NCBI RefSeq assembly: GCF_000737695.1 | Contig: NZ_JPRM01000013.1 | Coordinates: 1 to 64,000, forward strand | Source of the DNA: Flavobacterium hydatis | GTDB taxonomy: Bacteria > Bacteroidota > Bacteroidia > Flavobacteriales > Flavobacteriaceae | Reading direction: 5' to 3' | Length of the DNA stretch: 64,000 bases | Shown here: piece after piece, positions 39,934-48,971 of the stretch | How positions within the stretch are numbered: position 1 is the first letter of the stretch | Layout: each line of letters opens with the position of its first letter | Translations under genes and position numbers: made by a program | The notes under the pieces: generated by a model | Database searches by the model: none | Told to the model about the DNA's origin: nothing | Seen by the model: the letters and a program-made list of their open reading frames with translations, nothing else

Positions 39934-42120
39934 ATGGAAATGCAACAATTTTATTACGACAACAAAATTGTAAAGAAATTCATTTATGCTACCATTCTTT
40001 TTGGTGTAGTAGGGATGCTGGTCGGTCTTACATTGGCCGTTATGTACCTCTTTCCTAATATTACCGACGGAATATCATGGTTAAGCTATGGACGATTAAG
40101 ACCTTTACACACCAATGCAGTTATTTTTGCCTTTGTAGGGAATGCCTTCTTTGCGGGAATGTATTATTCTTTGCAGCGACTCTTAAAAGCCAGAATGTTC
40201 AGCGACTTTTTAAGTAATGTACATTTCTGGGGATGGCAATTAATTATTGTAGCAGCAGCTATATCACTGCCTTTAGGATTTACTTCATCTAAAGAATATG
40301 CCGAGTTAGAATGGCCAATAGATATTGCTATTACTTTAATTTGGGTTGTAATGGGTATCAACATGATTGGTACAATTTTACGTCGTAGAGAGCGCCATTT
40401 ATATGTTGCAATTTGGTTCTATCTAGCCACATTTGTTACTGTTGCAGTATTACATATTTTTAATAATATAGAGATACCAGTTTCTGCAATGAAAAGTTAT
40501 TCTGTTTACGCAGGAGTTCAGGATGCTTTAGTGCAATGGTGGTATGGTCATAATGCAGTTGCATTTTTCTTGACAACTCCATTTTTAGGATTAATGTACT
40601 ACTTTGTACCTAAGATTGCCAATCGTCCGGTGTATTCTTATCGATTATCGATTATACATTTCTGGTCATTAATTTTTATATACATCTGGGCTGGACCTCA
40701 CCACTTATTATATTCAGCGTTACCAAACTGGGCGCAAAACTTAGGGGTTGCTTTTTCTATTATGTTGCTTGCTCCATCTTGGGGAGGTATGATAAACGGA
40801 CTTTTAACATTAAGAGGTGCGTGGGACAAGGTTCGTGAAGACCCAGTTTTAAAATTCTTTGTTGTTGCGATTACAGGTTATGGTATGGCAACTTTTGAAG
40901 GACCAATGCTTTCTTTTAAGAAATTTAATGCTATTGCGCATTATACAGACTGGATTATTGCTCACGTACACGTTGGAGCATTAGCATGGAATGGTTTTAT
41001 GACTTTTGGTATGATCTATTGGTTGATACCAAGAATGACAAAGAGTACTTTATTTTCTAAAAAATTAGCCAACTTCCATTTTTGGATTGGTACGTTAGGA
41101 ATTATATTATATACAGTTCCAATGTATTTTGCTGGTTTTCAACAAGCTTCGATGTGGAGGCAATTTAATCCAGATGGAACTTTAACTTACGGAAACTTCC
41201 TGGAAACAGTTACAGCGATTATGCCATTATATTGGATGAGAGCTATTGGAGGTACATTATACCTTGTGGGAATGTTTGTATTGGTTTATAATATAATCCA
41301 AACAATAAGAGTTGGTAGTCCTATTGAAGACGAATTGGCTGAAGCACCAGCATTAGAAAGAATTAGTAGCAGTAGAGTTCGTGGAGAAAAATTCCATTCA
41401 TGGTTAGAAAGAAAACCAATTCAGTTAACAATTTTGGCTACAATTGCTATTCTAATTGGAGGGATTATTCAAATCGTACCTACGATTATGGTAAAATCTA
41501 ATATCCCTACGATTACAAGTGTAAAACCATATTCACCATTAGAGCTTGAAGGTCGTGATTTATACATTCGTGAAGGATGTGTTGGGTGTCACTCACAATC
41601 AGTACGTCCGTTCAGAGCTGAAGTAGAACGTTATGGACCACAATCTAAAGCAGGAGAATTTGTATACGATCATCCATTCTTATGGGGGTCTAAACGTACA
41701 GGACCAGATTTATTAAGAGTAGGTGGTAAGTATAATGATAACTGGCACTTTAATCACTTCTGGAACCCACAAAGTATATCGACAGGTTCAATCATGCCAG
41801 GATACAAATGGTTGTTTGATAATAAGCCAATGGATATTTCATTAACACAAAAGAAAATGGAAGTAATGGTTCAGCTTGGAGTTCCATATTCTCCAGATGA
41901 AGTAGCAAATGCTCAAAAATTATTGAGAGCACAAGCTTTAAAAATCGAAAAGAATTTAGAAAACGATCCAGACTATGTTGCTAGTTATGCAGCTAGTAAG
42001 AAAAAAGCAGAAGCAAAAGGAGAAAAATTTGTTCCGATGAATGAAAGAGAAATTGTGGCTCTTATTGCTTATATGCAAAGATTAGGAACAGATATCAAAG
42101 TAAAAGAGACTTCAAAATAG
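39934..42120 (+). CDS. ccoNO: cbb3 cytochrome oxidase, fused CcoN-CcoO
   Basis: A 728-residue protein that joins two subunits. Residues 1 to about 480 are the CcoN heme-copper subunit, with many helices and histidines in WYGHNAVAFFLTTP, GPHHLLYSALP and HVHVGALAWNG. After a linker and a new membrane anchor near residue 510, the CcoO part has the heme c site CVGCH (Cys549, Cys552, His553) and the axial-ligand region near SIMPGYKW. It reduces O2 to water with high affinity in micro-oxic conditions. The fused form is common in Bacteroidota. CcoQ, CcoP and CcoG follow. Confidence 0.94.
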   Translation: MEMQQFYYDNKIVKKFIYATILFGVVGMLVGLTLAVMYLFPNITDGISWLSYGRLRPLHTNAVIFAFVGNAFFAGMYYSLQRLLKARMFSDFLSNVHFWGWQLIIVAAAISLPLGFTSSKEYAELEWPIDIAITLIWVVMGINMIGTILRRRERHLYVAIWFYLATFVTVAVLHIFNNIEIPVSAMKSYSVYAGVQDALVQWWYGHNAVAFFLTTPFLGLMYYFVPKIANRPVYSYRLSIIHFWSLIFIYIWAGPHHLLYSALPNWAQNLGVAFSIMLLAPSWGGMINGLLTLRGAWDKVREDPVLKFFVVAITGYGMATFEGPMLSFKKFNAIAHYTDWIIAHVHVGALAWNGFMTFGMIYWLIPRMTKSTLFSKKLANFHFWIGTLGIILYTVPMYFAGFQQASMWRQFNPDGTLTYGNFLETVTAIMPLYWMRAIGGTLYLVGMFVLVYNIIQTIRVGSPIEDELAEAPALERISSSRVRGEKFHSWLERKPIQLTILATIAILIGGIIQIVPTIMVKSNIPTITSVKPYSPLELEGRDLYIREGCVGCHSQSVRPFRAEVERYGPQSKAGEFVYDHPFLWGSKRTGPDLLRVGGKYNDNWHFNHFWNPQSISTGSIMPGYKWLFDNKPMDISLTQKKMEVMVQLGVPYSPDEVANAQKLLRAQALKIEKNLENDPDYVASYAASKKKAEAKGEKFVPMNEREIVALIAYMQRLGTDIKVKETSK

Positions 42121-42127
42121 AGAAATT

Positions 42128-42298
42128 ATGTTTGAACAAGTAAAACACAACTTAGAAACTATAGCGGGGATAGAAATATTCCCGATACTTTCCTTGCTAA
42201 TATTTTTTATCTTTTTTGTTTGTCTGGGAATTTGGGTGTTTTCATACAAGAAAGAGAAAATTGAAGAAATGAGTCACATTCCATTAGAAGAAAATTAA
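42128..42298 (+). CDS. CcoQ/FixQ-like small subunit
   Basis: A 56-residue frame, ATG at 42128 and TAA at 42296-42298. MFEQVKHNLETIAGIEIFPI leads into one membrane helix (about residues 17-38), then FSYKKEKIEEMSHIPLEEN. Size, single helix and position between ccoNO and ccoP fit CcoQ, which stabilises the oxidase. Sequence similarity alone is weak. Confidence 0.85.
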   Translation: MFEQVKHNLETIAGIEIFPILSLLIFFIFFVCLGIWVFSYKKEKIEEMSHIPLEEN

Positions 42299-42325
42299 AT
42301 TGTAGAATTAAAAATAATATATAAA

Positions 42326-43270
42326 ATGAAAAAATTAATTCCAGTATATATACGAATACCACTAATTTTCTTCATCGTTTTTGGTGCAATGGAATATTTT
42401 ATAGACTCGGGCGATAAACCAGCATTTATAAAATACCCAATGGTTTCTGTCTTTTTGTTTGTATTTCTTTTCCTTTTAATAGCGATAGAAATTACAGTAA
42501 GTGCTATAGATCGCATAACATATAATTTGTTGACAGATGAACAAAAGGCTAAACTTGAAATTGATAGTAAGTTGAGTTTAAAAGATAGAGCTTGGTATAA
42601 GAATTTGATGCAAAAGTTAACAAAAACAGAGCCGATGGAAACGGAAGGAAATTTGTTATTGGATCATGATTATGATGGCATCAAAGAATTAGATAACAAC
42701 TTACCGCCATGGTGGATCTATTTGTTCTATATTACTATTGTCTTTGCAGTAGTTTATATGGCTCGTTACGAGTTGTTTGGTGGAGACAACCAAGAAATGG
42801 AGTTGCAGAAAGAAATGGCGCAAGCCAAGATAGAAGTTGATGAGTATCTTAAAACGGCTCCAGATTTAATGGATGAGAAAACAGTTACTTTATTAACAGA
42901 TGCTGGAGATCTTGCAGCAGGAAAAGAAATATTTGCAACCAATTGTGCTGCTTGTCATAGAGCTGATGGAGGAGGTCAAATTGGACCAAACTTAACCGAT
43001 GATCATTGGATTTTAGGAGGGGGAATAAAAGAAATTTTCCATACAGTAACAAATGGAGGGCGTGACGGAAAAGGAATGATAGCCTGGAAAGGAACGTTAA
43101 AACCAAAAGAGATACAGAAAGTAGCAAGTTACATCTTATCTTTAAAAGGTAGTAATCCAAAAGATCCAAAAGAACCTGAAGGAGATATTTGGATAGACAA
43201 AGATGCACCGAAAACAGACGCAGCAGTAGTTGCAACACAAACAACAGATAGTATACAAGTTAAAAAATAA
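42326..43270 (+). CDS. ccoP: cbb3 oxidase subunit CcoP, one-heme form
   Basis: A 314-residue protein. Two membrane helices lie near residues 5-25 and 35-55 and a third near residues 132-150, just after the family motif LDNNLPPWW. Only one heme c motif is seen, CAACH at Cys207, Cys210 and His211; classical CcoP has two. The axial Met is probably in KGMIAWKG. A Thr/Asp/Lys-rich tail ends the protein. It passes electrons to CcoNO. It lies 27 bp after ccoQ and just before ccoG. Confidence 0.92.
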   Translation: MKKLIPVYIRIPLIFFIVFGAMEYFIDSGDKPAFIKYPMVSVFLFVFLFLLIAIEITVSAIDRITYNLLTDEQKAKLEIDSKLSLKDRAWYKNLMQKLTKTEPMETEGNLLLDHDYDGIKELDNNLPPWWIYLFYITIVFAVVYMARYELFGGDNQEMELQKEMAQAKIEVDEYLKTAPDLMDEKTVTLLTDAGDLAAGKEIFATNCAACHRADGGGQIGPNLTDDHWILGGGIKEIFHTVTNGGRDGKGMIAWKGTLKPKEIQKVASYILSLKGSNPKDPKEPEGDIWIDKDAPKTDAAVVATQTTDSIQVKK

Positions 43271-43274
43271 TACA

Positions 43275-44693
43275 ATGTCAAATTTACCAGACGAAGCTTT
43301 TAGAGATACCATTGGAACAATTGATGAAGGGGGTAACAGAAAATTCATTTTTCCTAAAAAACCGTCTGGTAAGTTTTACGAATATAGGAAGTGGGTTAGT
43401 TATTTTTTGCTAGCCATTCTGGTTGCAAATCCATTTATAAAAGTAAACGGAAATCAATTTATGATGTTCAATATATTAGAACGTCGTTTTAATATTTTCG
43501 GATTCCCTTTTTGGCCTCAGGATTTTTACCTTTTTGTAATCTCAATGCTCGTTGGGATTGTATTTATAATTTTATTTACAGTTGTATTTGGTCGTATTTT
43601 TTGTGGATGGATTTGTCCGCAAACTATTTTTCTTGAACTTGTTTTCCGTCGAATCGAATATTGGATTGATGGAGATAGAGGAGCACAATCTCGATTAGCA
43701 AGACAAGAGTGGAATGGGGAGAAGATAAGAAAGCGTTTAACAAAATGGTTTATCTTTTTTGTGATTTCATTTTTGATAGCCAATATTTTCTTAGCTTATT
43801 TGGTAGGAAGTGATCAATTATTTTTAATGATTGAGGAAGGACCGATAAAACAATCAAGTAACTTTATAGCTTTATTATTATTTACAGCGGTTTTCTATTT
43901 TGTATTTGTATGGTTTCGTGAGCAAGTATGTATTATAGCTTGTCCATACGGAAGATTACAAGGTGTACTTTTGGATAATAAATCCATTAATGTAGCTTAT
44001 GATTTTGTACGAGGAGAAAAAGAACTTGGTAGAGCTAAATATAATAAACAAGAAGATAGAGCAGCAACAGGAAAAGGAGATTGTATCGATTGTAAACAAT
44101 GCGTGCATGTTTGCCCAATGGGAATCGATATAAGAAATGGAACTCAATTAGAATGTACCAATTGTACTGCTTGTATTGATGAGTGTGATACCATCATGGA
44201 AAATGTAGGTTTGCCAAAAGGACTTATTCGATATGCATCTGAAGATGAAATAGAGAAAAAAGAACCTTTTAAATTTACAGCCAGAATGAAAGGTTATACG
44301 GCAGTATTGATTATATTGCTTGGGATTTTTGTTGGAATGTTATTTTTAAGAAACGATGTTCAAGCTATAGTTTTACGTTTGCCAGGACAACTTTTCCAAC
44401 ATAAAGGAGATAAGATAAGTAATATTTATACGTACAAGATTGTCAATAAAACAATGAATGATTATACAGACATTCATTTTGGTTTAATTGATCAAAAAGG
44501 AACTATAAAAAATGTAGGAACTCAAAATTTTAAAGTTCCTAAACAAGGAATTTCTCAAGGAACATTATTTATAGAAATTGATAAAGTACTTTTAGAAAGT
44601 GATAAGACCAAGGTTCAAATTGGTGTTTATAATGGAGATAAGTTAATAGAAACAACATCAACAAACTTTTTAGGGCCGAGAAGTTTTAATTAA
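43275..44693 (+). CDS. ccoG: cbb3 oxidase accessory protein CcoG/FixG
   Basis: About 472 residues from ATG 43275; a longer in-frame start at 43230 lies inside ccoP. Membrane helices near residues 45, 90, 165 and 195 are followed by CPYGRLQG and a two-cluster ferredoxin domain, CIDCKQCVHVCPMGIDI then CTNCTACIDEC. FCGWICPQT adds a further Cys pair. A last helix and an immunoglobulin-like C-terminal part (residues 370-472) complete it. CcoG proteins reduce copper for cbb3 assembly. It shares the ccoS operon. Confidence 0.93.
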   Translation: MSNLPDEAFRDTIGTIDEGGNRKFIFPKKPSGKFYEYRKWVSYFLLAILVANPFIKVNGNQFMMFNILERRFNIFGFPFWPQDFYLFVISMLVGIVFIILFTVVFGRIFCGWICPQTIFLELVFRRIEYWIDGDRGAQSRLARQEWNGEKIRKRLTKWFIFFVISFLIANIFLAYLVGSDQLFLMIEEGPIKQSSNFIALLLFTAVFYFVFVWFREQVCIIACPYGRLQGVLLDNKSINVAYDFVRGEKELGRAKYNKQEDRAATGKGDCIDCKQCVHVCPMGIDIRNGTQLECTNCTACIDECDTIMENVGLPKGLIRYASEDEIEKKEPFKFTARMKGYTAVLIILLGIFVGMLFLRNDVQAIVLRLPGQLFQHKGDKISNIYTYKIVNKTMNDYTDIHFGLIDQKGTIKNVGTQNFKVPKQGISQGTLFIEIDKVLLESDKTKVQIGVYNGDKLIETTSTNFLGPRSFN

Positions 44694-44706
44694 AAAAAAC
44701 AATATC

Positions 44707-45156
44707 ATGAAAATTAACTGGGGAACAGCAATAGTAATTGCATTCGGATTGTTTATGACTTTCATTTTATACTTTGTTTTTAAAGTACAATCAGATAGTA
44801 AATATGACAATGATTTGGTTGTAGAAGAATATTATAAACACGATTCACATTTTGGAGAAGAAATGGTGCGTATTCAAAATGCGCATGATTTAAAACAGAA
44901 ACCAACAATTATTACAATGAAAGATGGTGTTAAAATTGTTTTTCCAAATACTTTCGAAAGTAAAAATATAAAAGGGGAAGTATTGATGTACCGCCCATCA
45001 AATAAAAAACTAGATTTTAATACTGCATTAGCTTTGACCAATTCAGAATTATTGATTCCTCAAAAGAAATTGATAAAAGGACGTTGGGATGTTAATATGG
45101 AATGGCAATATAATGGTAAACAGTATTTAACCAAAGAAGTTGTTTATATTAACTAA
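44707..45156 (+). CDS. ccoH: FixH/CcoH family protein
   Basis: A 149-residue protein with one N-terminal membrane helix (about residues 7-26) and the family's LVVEEYYKHDSHFGEEMVR near residues 38-56. A small beta domain follows in the periplasm. It takes part in cbb3 oxidase maturation. It starts 13 bp after ccoG and precedes a TauE/SafE-like membrane protein. Confidence 0.88.
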   Translation: MKINWGTAIVIAFGLFMTFILYFVFKVQSDSKYDNDLVVEEYYKHDSHFGEEMVRIQNAHDLKQKPTIITMKDGVKIVFPNTFESKNIKGEVLMYRPSNKKLDFNTALALTNSELLIPQKKLIKGRWDVNMEWQYNGKQYLTKEVVYIN

Positions 45157-45191
45157 AGGTTATTTGCATAATTATCTAAATATAGAAAACA

Positions 45192-45893
45192 ATGCTCTAT
45201 TCTGCTTTTATATTCGGTTTAATCAGTAGTTTTCACTGTATTGGTATGTGTGGTCCAATTGCCATGATGTTGCCAGTAGATAAACATAATAAAGCTAAAA
45301 AAGCATTACAAGTTACAGTTTATCACTTAGGAAGATTAACTGCTTATGGAACCATAGGATTAATCTTCGGATTATTAGGAAAAGGTTTCTTCCTGGCAGG
45401 AATCCAGCAAAAATTATCTATTCTCATTGGGTTGATTATGATAATTGTAGTTTTAACACCCGAAAACATATTTGCTAGATATAATTTTTCAAAACCTGTC
45501 TATAGGCTTATTTCAAAAATCAAATCAAATCTAGGGAAGCATTTTAGAAACAAAAGCTATAAATCCCTTTTTATTATAGGTATACTTAATGGTTTTTTAC
45601 CATGTGGGATGGTATATGTGGCTTTATTTGGTGCTATTGCAATGCAAAGTGCTGAACTGGGTATTCTATATATGATCTTGTTTGGTTTAGGAACTGTTCC
45701 CTTAATGACAAGTGTGGTATATTTTAATTCCCTTTTATCACAATCTGCTCGAAATAGAATTCAAAAAGCAATTCCTTATGTTGCTATTTTTATTGGAGTA
45801 CTGTTTATTTTGAGAGGTTTAGGTTTAGGGATTCCTTATTTATCTCCGTCTAATATGAGCTTATTTGTACAAGAAACTCCTAATTGTCATTAG
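45192..45893 (+). CDS. TauE/SafE- or DsbD2-like membrane protein
   Basis: A 233-residue protein with about six membrane helices. The first has SSFHCIGMCGPIAMMLP (Cys16 and Cys20) and a later one GFLPCGMVYVALFGAIAM, the paired Cys pattern of the family found beside cbb3 operons. A role in copper or thiol handling for oxidase assembly is likely; sulfite export is only a family name. It is the last gene of the operon, and its stop codon lies inside the terminator stem. Confidence 0.85.
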   Translation: MLYSAFIFGLISSFHCIGMCGPIAMMLPVDKHNKAKKALQVTVYHLGRLTAYGTIGLIFGLLGKGFFLAGIQQKLSILIGLIMIIVVLTPENIFARYNFSKPVYRLISKIKSNLGKHFRNKSYKSLFIIGILNGFLPCGMVYVALFGAIAMQSAELGILYMILFGLGTVPLMTSVVYFNSLLSQSARNRIQKAIPYVAIFIGVLFILRGLGLGIPYLSPSNMSLFVQETPNCH

Positions 45894-45904
45894 GAGTTTT
45901 TTTT
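45874..45904 (+). terminator. Terminator at the end of the cbb3 operon
   Basis: AAACTCCTAAT (45874-45884) pairs with ATTAGGAGTTT (45889-45899) around a 4-base loop, then eight T. The stop codon at 45891-45893 is part of the right arm. Confidence 0.92.
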
Positions 45905-47267
45905 AGATTGTCATTGAGAACAAACTTGTTTCCGGAGCTTTTCTCTTTAAATGTAAATCAAAAGCCATACAAATATTACGTACAAATGGTTTACCAGCTT
46001 CAGTTACGTTTATAGTCTTATCCTTGATACTAAGTAATCCATCATTCTCCATTTCTTTTAGCTGAATTAAGATTTCAGGTATTTCTTTAAAATAATCACT
46101 TTCGTTATTCCATGTTGTCTCAAAATTGCACATCAAATTCAAGATGTGTTTTCTAATAATAAGGTCTTCTTCAGTTAGTATATGACCTTTTACAACAGGA
46201 AGTTTATCCCATTCTAATAATTGATAGTAATCTTCTATGCTTTTTACATTTTGAGCAAAGCCATACCAACTATCACTTATAGATGAAACTCCTAATCCAA
46301 TCATTAATTGCGTTTTAGAAGCGCTATATCCCATGAAATTACGATGTAGTTTACCGCTTTTGAAAGCAGTGTATAAATCATCTGATTTTAGAGCAAAATG
46401 ATCCATACCAATTTCATGATATTCATTTTTATACAATAATTGTTTTCCAATTTCGTATAATTTTCTTTTTTCGGCATCTTTAGGAACGTTTTCATCACTA
46501 AAGCCTCTTTGGCCATTTCCTTTTATCCAAGGTACATGCGCATAGCTATAAAAAGCAAGGCGATCAGGTTGTAATGAATTCGTTTTTTCTATAGTATCAA
46601 TTATATCTTCGACTTCCTGGAAAGGTAATCCAAAAATTAAATCGTGACTTATAGAGGTATAGCCAATTTCTTTAGCCCAAAAGGTTACTTTGGCTACATT
46701 GTGAAAAGGTTGCTCACGATGAATTGCTTTCTGTACTTTTTTGGAATAGTCCTGAACACCATAACTAACTCTTCGGAAGCCTAAATTGTATAGTTTCTGT
46801 AAATGTTCGTAAGTAGTATTGTTAGGATGTCCTTCAAAACTAAATTCGTAATCTTTGGCTCTATCGGCATAAGAAAAAATGCCATTTATTAAATCTTCAA
46901 GATTCTTAGGGGAGAAGAAAGTAGGTGTTCCGCCCCCCAGGTGAATCTCTTTTATTATTGGTTTTTCATTAAGAAGCTTGCAGTATATACTCCATTCTTT
47001 AATAACAGCTTCTATATACGGATTCTCTACATCGTGATTCTTTGTAATTCTCTTGTTGCAACCACAAAAAGTACACATACTTTCGCAAAAAGGCAAATGG
47101 ATATATAAACTAATTCCGTCTTTTTTATTGCTTTCGGCAAATGATTTTTGTAAAGATTCAATCCAAAGTTGATAGGTAAAATCATTTTCATTCCAGTATG
47201 GAACCGTTGGATAGCTAGTGTATCTTGGTCCCGGAACATTATATTTTTGTATCAACGAATTTTTCAT
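45903..47267 (-). CDS. hemN: Oxygen-independent coproporphyrinogen III oxidase
   Basis: A 454-residue radical-SAM enzyme of heme synthesis that works without O2. The cluster motif is CESMCTFCGC with Cys61, Cys65 and Cys68. IHLGGGTPTFFSP near residue 110 and the HemN-type C-terminal domain (about residues 370-450) are present. Its promoter carries the FNR-like palindrome, fitting induction at low oxygen together with the cbb3 genes with which it converges. Length is typical of HemN rather than HemW. Confidence 0.94.
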   Translation of the reverse strand: MKNSLIQKYNVPGPRYTSYPTVPYWNENDFTYQLWIESLQKSFAESNKKDGISLYIHLPFCESMCTFCGCNKRITKNHDVENPYIEAVIKEWSIYCKLLNEKPIIKEIHLGGGTPTFFSPKNLEDLINGIFSYADRAKDYEFSFEGHPNNTTYEHLQKLYNLGFRRVSYGVQDYSKKVQKAIHREQPFHNVAKVTFWAKEIGYTSISHDLIFGLPFQEVEDIIDTIEKTNSLQPDRLAFYSYAHVPWIKGNGQRGFSDENVPKDAEKRKLYEIGKQLLYKNEYHEIGMDHFALKSDDLYTAFKSGKLHRNFMGYSASKTQLMIGLGVSSISDSWYGFAQNVKSIEDYYQLLEWDKLPVVKGHILTEEDLIIRKHILNLMCNFETTWNNESDYFKEIPEILIQLKEMENDGLLSIKDKTINVTEAGKPFVRNICMAFDLHLKRKAPETSLFSMTI

Positions 47268-47288
47268 AGCACATTATTTAAGGGATAT

Positions 47289-47332
47289 CAAAATTAATTA
47301 GAATACAAAGAGATTAAAATGATAATTATCAT
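47289..47332 (-). promoter_or_regulatory. FNR-like box plus -7 box before hemN
   Basis: ATGATAATTATCAT (47319-47332) is a perfect palindrome. On the minus strand TAATTTTG (47296 down to 47289) is a perfect -7 box, 36.5 bp from the palindrome centre. The predicted start is near 47284, 17 bp before the ATG. Confidence 0.83.
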
Positions 47333-47342
47333 AATGTAATCC

Positions 47343-47373
47343 AAAAAAAAGAGGCTCATTAATGAACCTCTTT
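47343..47373 (-). terminator. Terminator of the 47.4-kb gene
   Basis: AAAGAGG (47348-47354) pairs with CCTCTTT (47367-47373), with a further five pairs inside and one mismatch. On the minus strand a T-run follows the stem. Confidence 0.85.
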
Positions 47374-47385
47374 AGCGAATTAAAA

Positions 47386-47862
47386 TTAACTTGAAATACA
47401 ATCTTGGATGATTTGCACCCATTTTTTACCTAATTGTTGATCTTCGTGTAAGCAAACTTGTCTTATTTGATCGTCTTCAATGTTGTAAAATGGAATTACA
47501 ATTTTTTGTCCTGATATCTTGTCTAGAAACTCAAAATCAACTTTTATGATAGTATCAGAGTCTGCATCGGTAGTAGGAACTAAACGACAAGATTTAACGT
47601 GATTTAAATTTATAAATGAAGCTTCTTCTTTTCCTTTATTAAAGTTCATTACTAAGAAGCCTTTGTTCTTTCTGTCAATAGTTAAAATTCTTTTGTTTTG
47701 CGATTCTGTTAAGTCAAAATCAAAAGCTCCATTTTGGCTATGTTTTTCTTTTATAGCTTTAATTTTGGCTTTGTTTAACGAATTAGAACGTAAAGAGAAA
47801 TAAAGAGGTAATAGTGTGATTATGGCAAGTGCGATGCCTATTATAGTTACAGATGTATCCAT
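47386..47862 (-). CDS. Membrane-anchored protein of unknown function
   Basis: A 158-residue protein with one N-terminal membrane helix (about residues 5-25), a basic juxtamembrane stretch (NKAKIKAIKEKH) and a soluble beta-rich domain that looks PH-like in composition (SFINLNHVKSCRLVP, VDFEFLDKISGQKIVIPFYN). I do not recognise the family. It has its own terminator and lies upstream of hemN on the same strand. The C-terminus has two Cys residues without a clear motif. Confidence 0.7.
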   Translation of the reverse strand: MDTSVTIIGIALAIITLLPLYFSLRSNSLNKAKIKAIKEKHSQNGAFDFDLTESQNKRILTIDRKNKGFLVMNFNKGKEEASFINLNHVKSCRLVPTTDADSDTIIKVDFEFLDKISGQKIVIPFYNIEDDQIRQVCLHEDQQLGKKWVQIIQDCISS

Positions 47863-47977
47863 TATTGTTTGTGTTTAAAATTTAATTGTATAACATGAAA
47901 TATTAAACCGAATGCTGTTTGCAAACTGTTTATTTGAGAAGAAATTAATCTTCGATAAATAGAATCATGAAATTAAA

Positions 47978-48331
47978 TCACCAGAAATAATGGAAAGGGT
48001 AGAGCAATATTGAAATTTTCTTGCGCTGATTAAAAGTTTGGTTTGCAAAATTGGATATACTTTTTTGGATTTTGCAATCTGGAATTACAATTAAAAAAGT
48101 ATCAAACCACTTTGTAAGAGTAGGACTCGGATAGTTTGTCTTTACATCGGCAACGACATGAAACCCTGCTTGAGGTTGTATAAAAGCGGAGGCCTGAATA
48201 CTATCATGAGTAAAATTTGAATCTGTTTTTTGAGGTTGAATTACATCAATAGCAACTTCATCTGCTGAATAAGCAGATAAAAAGAGCATTAAAAGCCCAA
48301 CAAAAATGATGGTTTTTCGAATCCAATTCAT
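47978..48331 (-). CDS. Small exported hypothetical protein
   Basis: A 117-residue frame with a good signal peptide (MNWIRKTIIFVGLLMLFLSA, cleavage near residue 22). The mature part is short and of mixed character, ending PFHYFW. No motif is seen. It stands between the 47.4-kb gene and the DoxX gene. The signal sequence makes it plausible, but the frame could be longer by chance and lacks a recognisable family. Confidence 0.5.
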   Translation of the reverse strand: MNWIRKTIIFVGLLMLFLSAYSADEVAIDVIQPQKTDSNFTHDSIQASAFIQPQAGFHVVADVKTNYPSPTLTKWFDTFLIVIPDCKIQKSISNFANQTFNQRKKISILLYPFHYFW

Positions 48332-48432
48332 GCGGCAAATCTAATTCATAAAATGCAATTTATGTGCTCTTTTAAGAAATAAATAGGATAAGATAAGACA
48401 AATGTTGTTCTTTAAATGCTATTTTGTACTAA

Positions 48433-48855
48433 CTATTGTTGCATTTTAAAATAATAATCAGCAGAATGTTTTCCGCTACCATAAAAAAAGAAAAACAGGC
48501 AGACAATAAAAACACAAATCGCCAGTAGTAAATTTTGTGAGTGCATTTCGCCCATAAAATTCACTAAGATTGCTCCTAACAATATGGGTAATTGTGCACC
48601 AATAGCCCATCGGGTAAGCAACCCAAAAACAATCATGATGCCTCCAATCATGTGTGCAGGTGCTATGTAATGTAAAAGAAACATTCCGCCACCAAATTTG
48701 TCAATTGGAGATATTAAATCATGCAAATATTGGATGTTTGTTACGAAGAAAACTCCTTTCATAAATAAAAATACACCCAAAGCAATACGTAATAAATCTA
48801 CAGGTAAATAAGTGTGCGCATTTGCCCATTTATTTAAATTTTTTACATTTTCCAT
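48433..48855 (-). CDS. DoxX family membrane protein
   Basis: A 140-residue protein with four membrane helices and DoxX-like features: LRIALGVFLFMKGVFFV near residues 23-39 and MIGGIMIVFGLLTRWAIGAQ near residue 70. DoxX proteins are linked to redox or thiol homeostasis, but this one has no partner gene nearby. It is a single gene on the minus strand, 101 bp upstream of the small exported protein gene. Confidence 0.85.
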   Translation of the reverse strand: MENVKNLNKWANAHTYLPVDLLRIALGVFLFMKGVFFVTNIQYLHDLISPIDKFGGGMFLLHYIAPAHMIGGIMIVFGLLTRWAIGAQLPILLGAILVNFMGEMHSQNLLLAICVFIVCLFFFFYGSGKHSADYYFKMQQ

Positions 48856-48971
48856 GATATTATGTTATTTAAAATAATAGCACTAAGTTACTAATTTTTA
48901 ATGACATAGTTATTTGTAGGAGCGTAAAATTGATTTGGGTAATTTTATCTTTCTTTAGAGTTTAAATGTAT

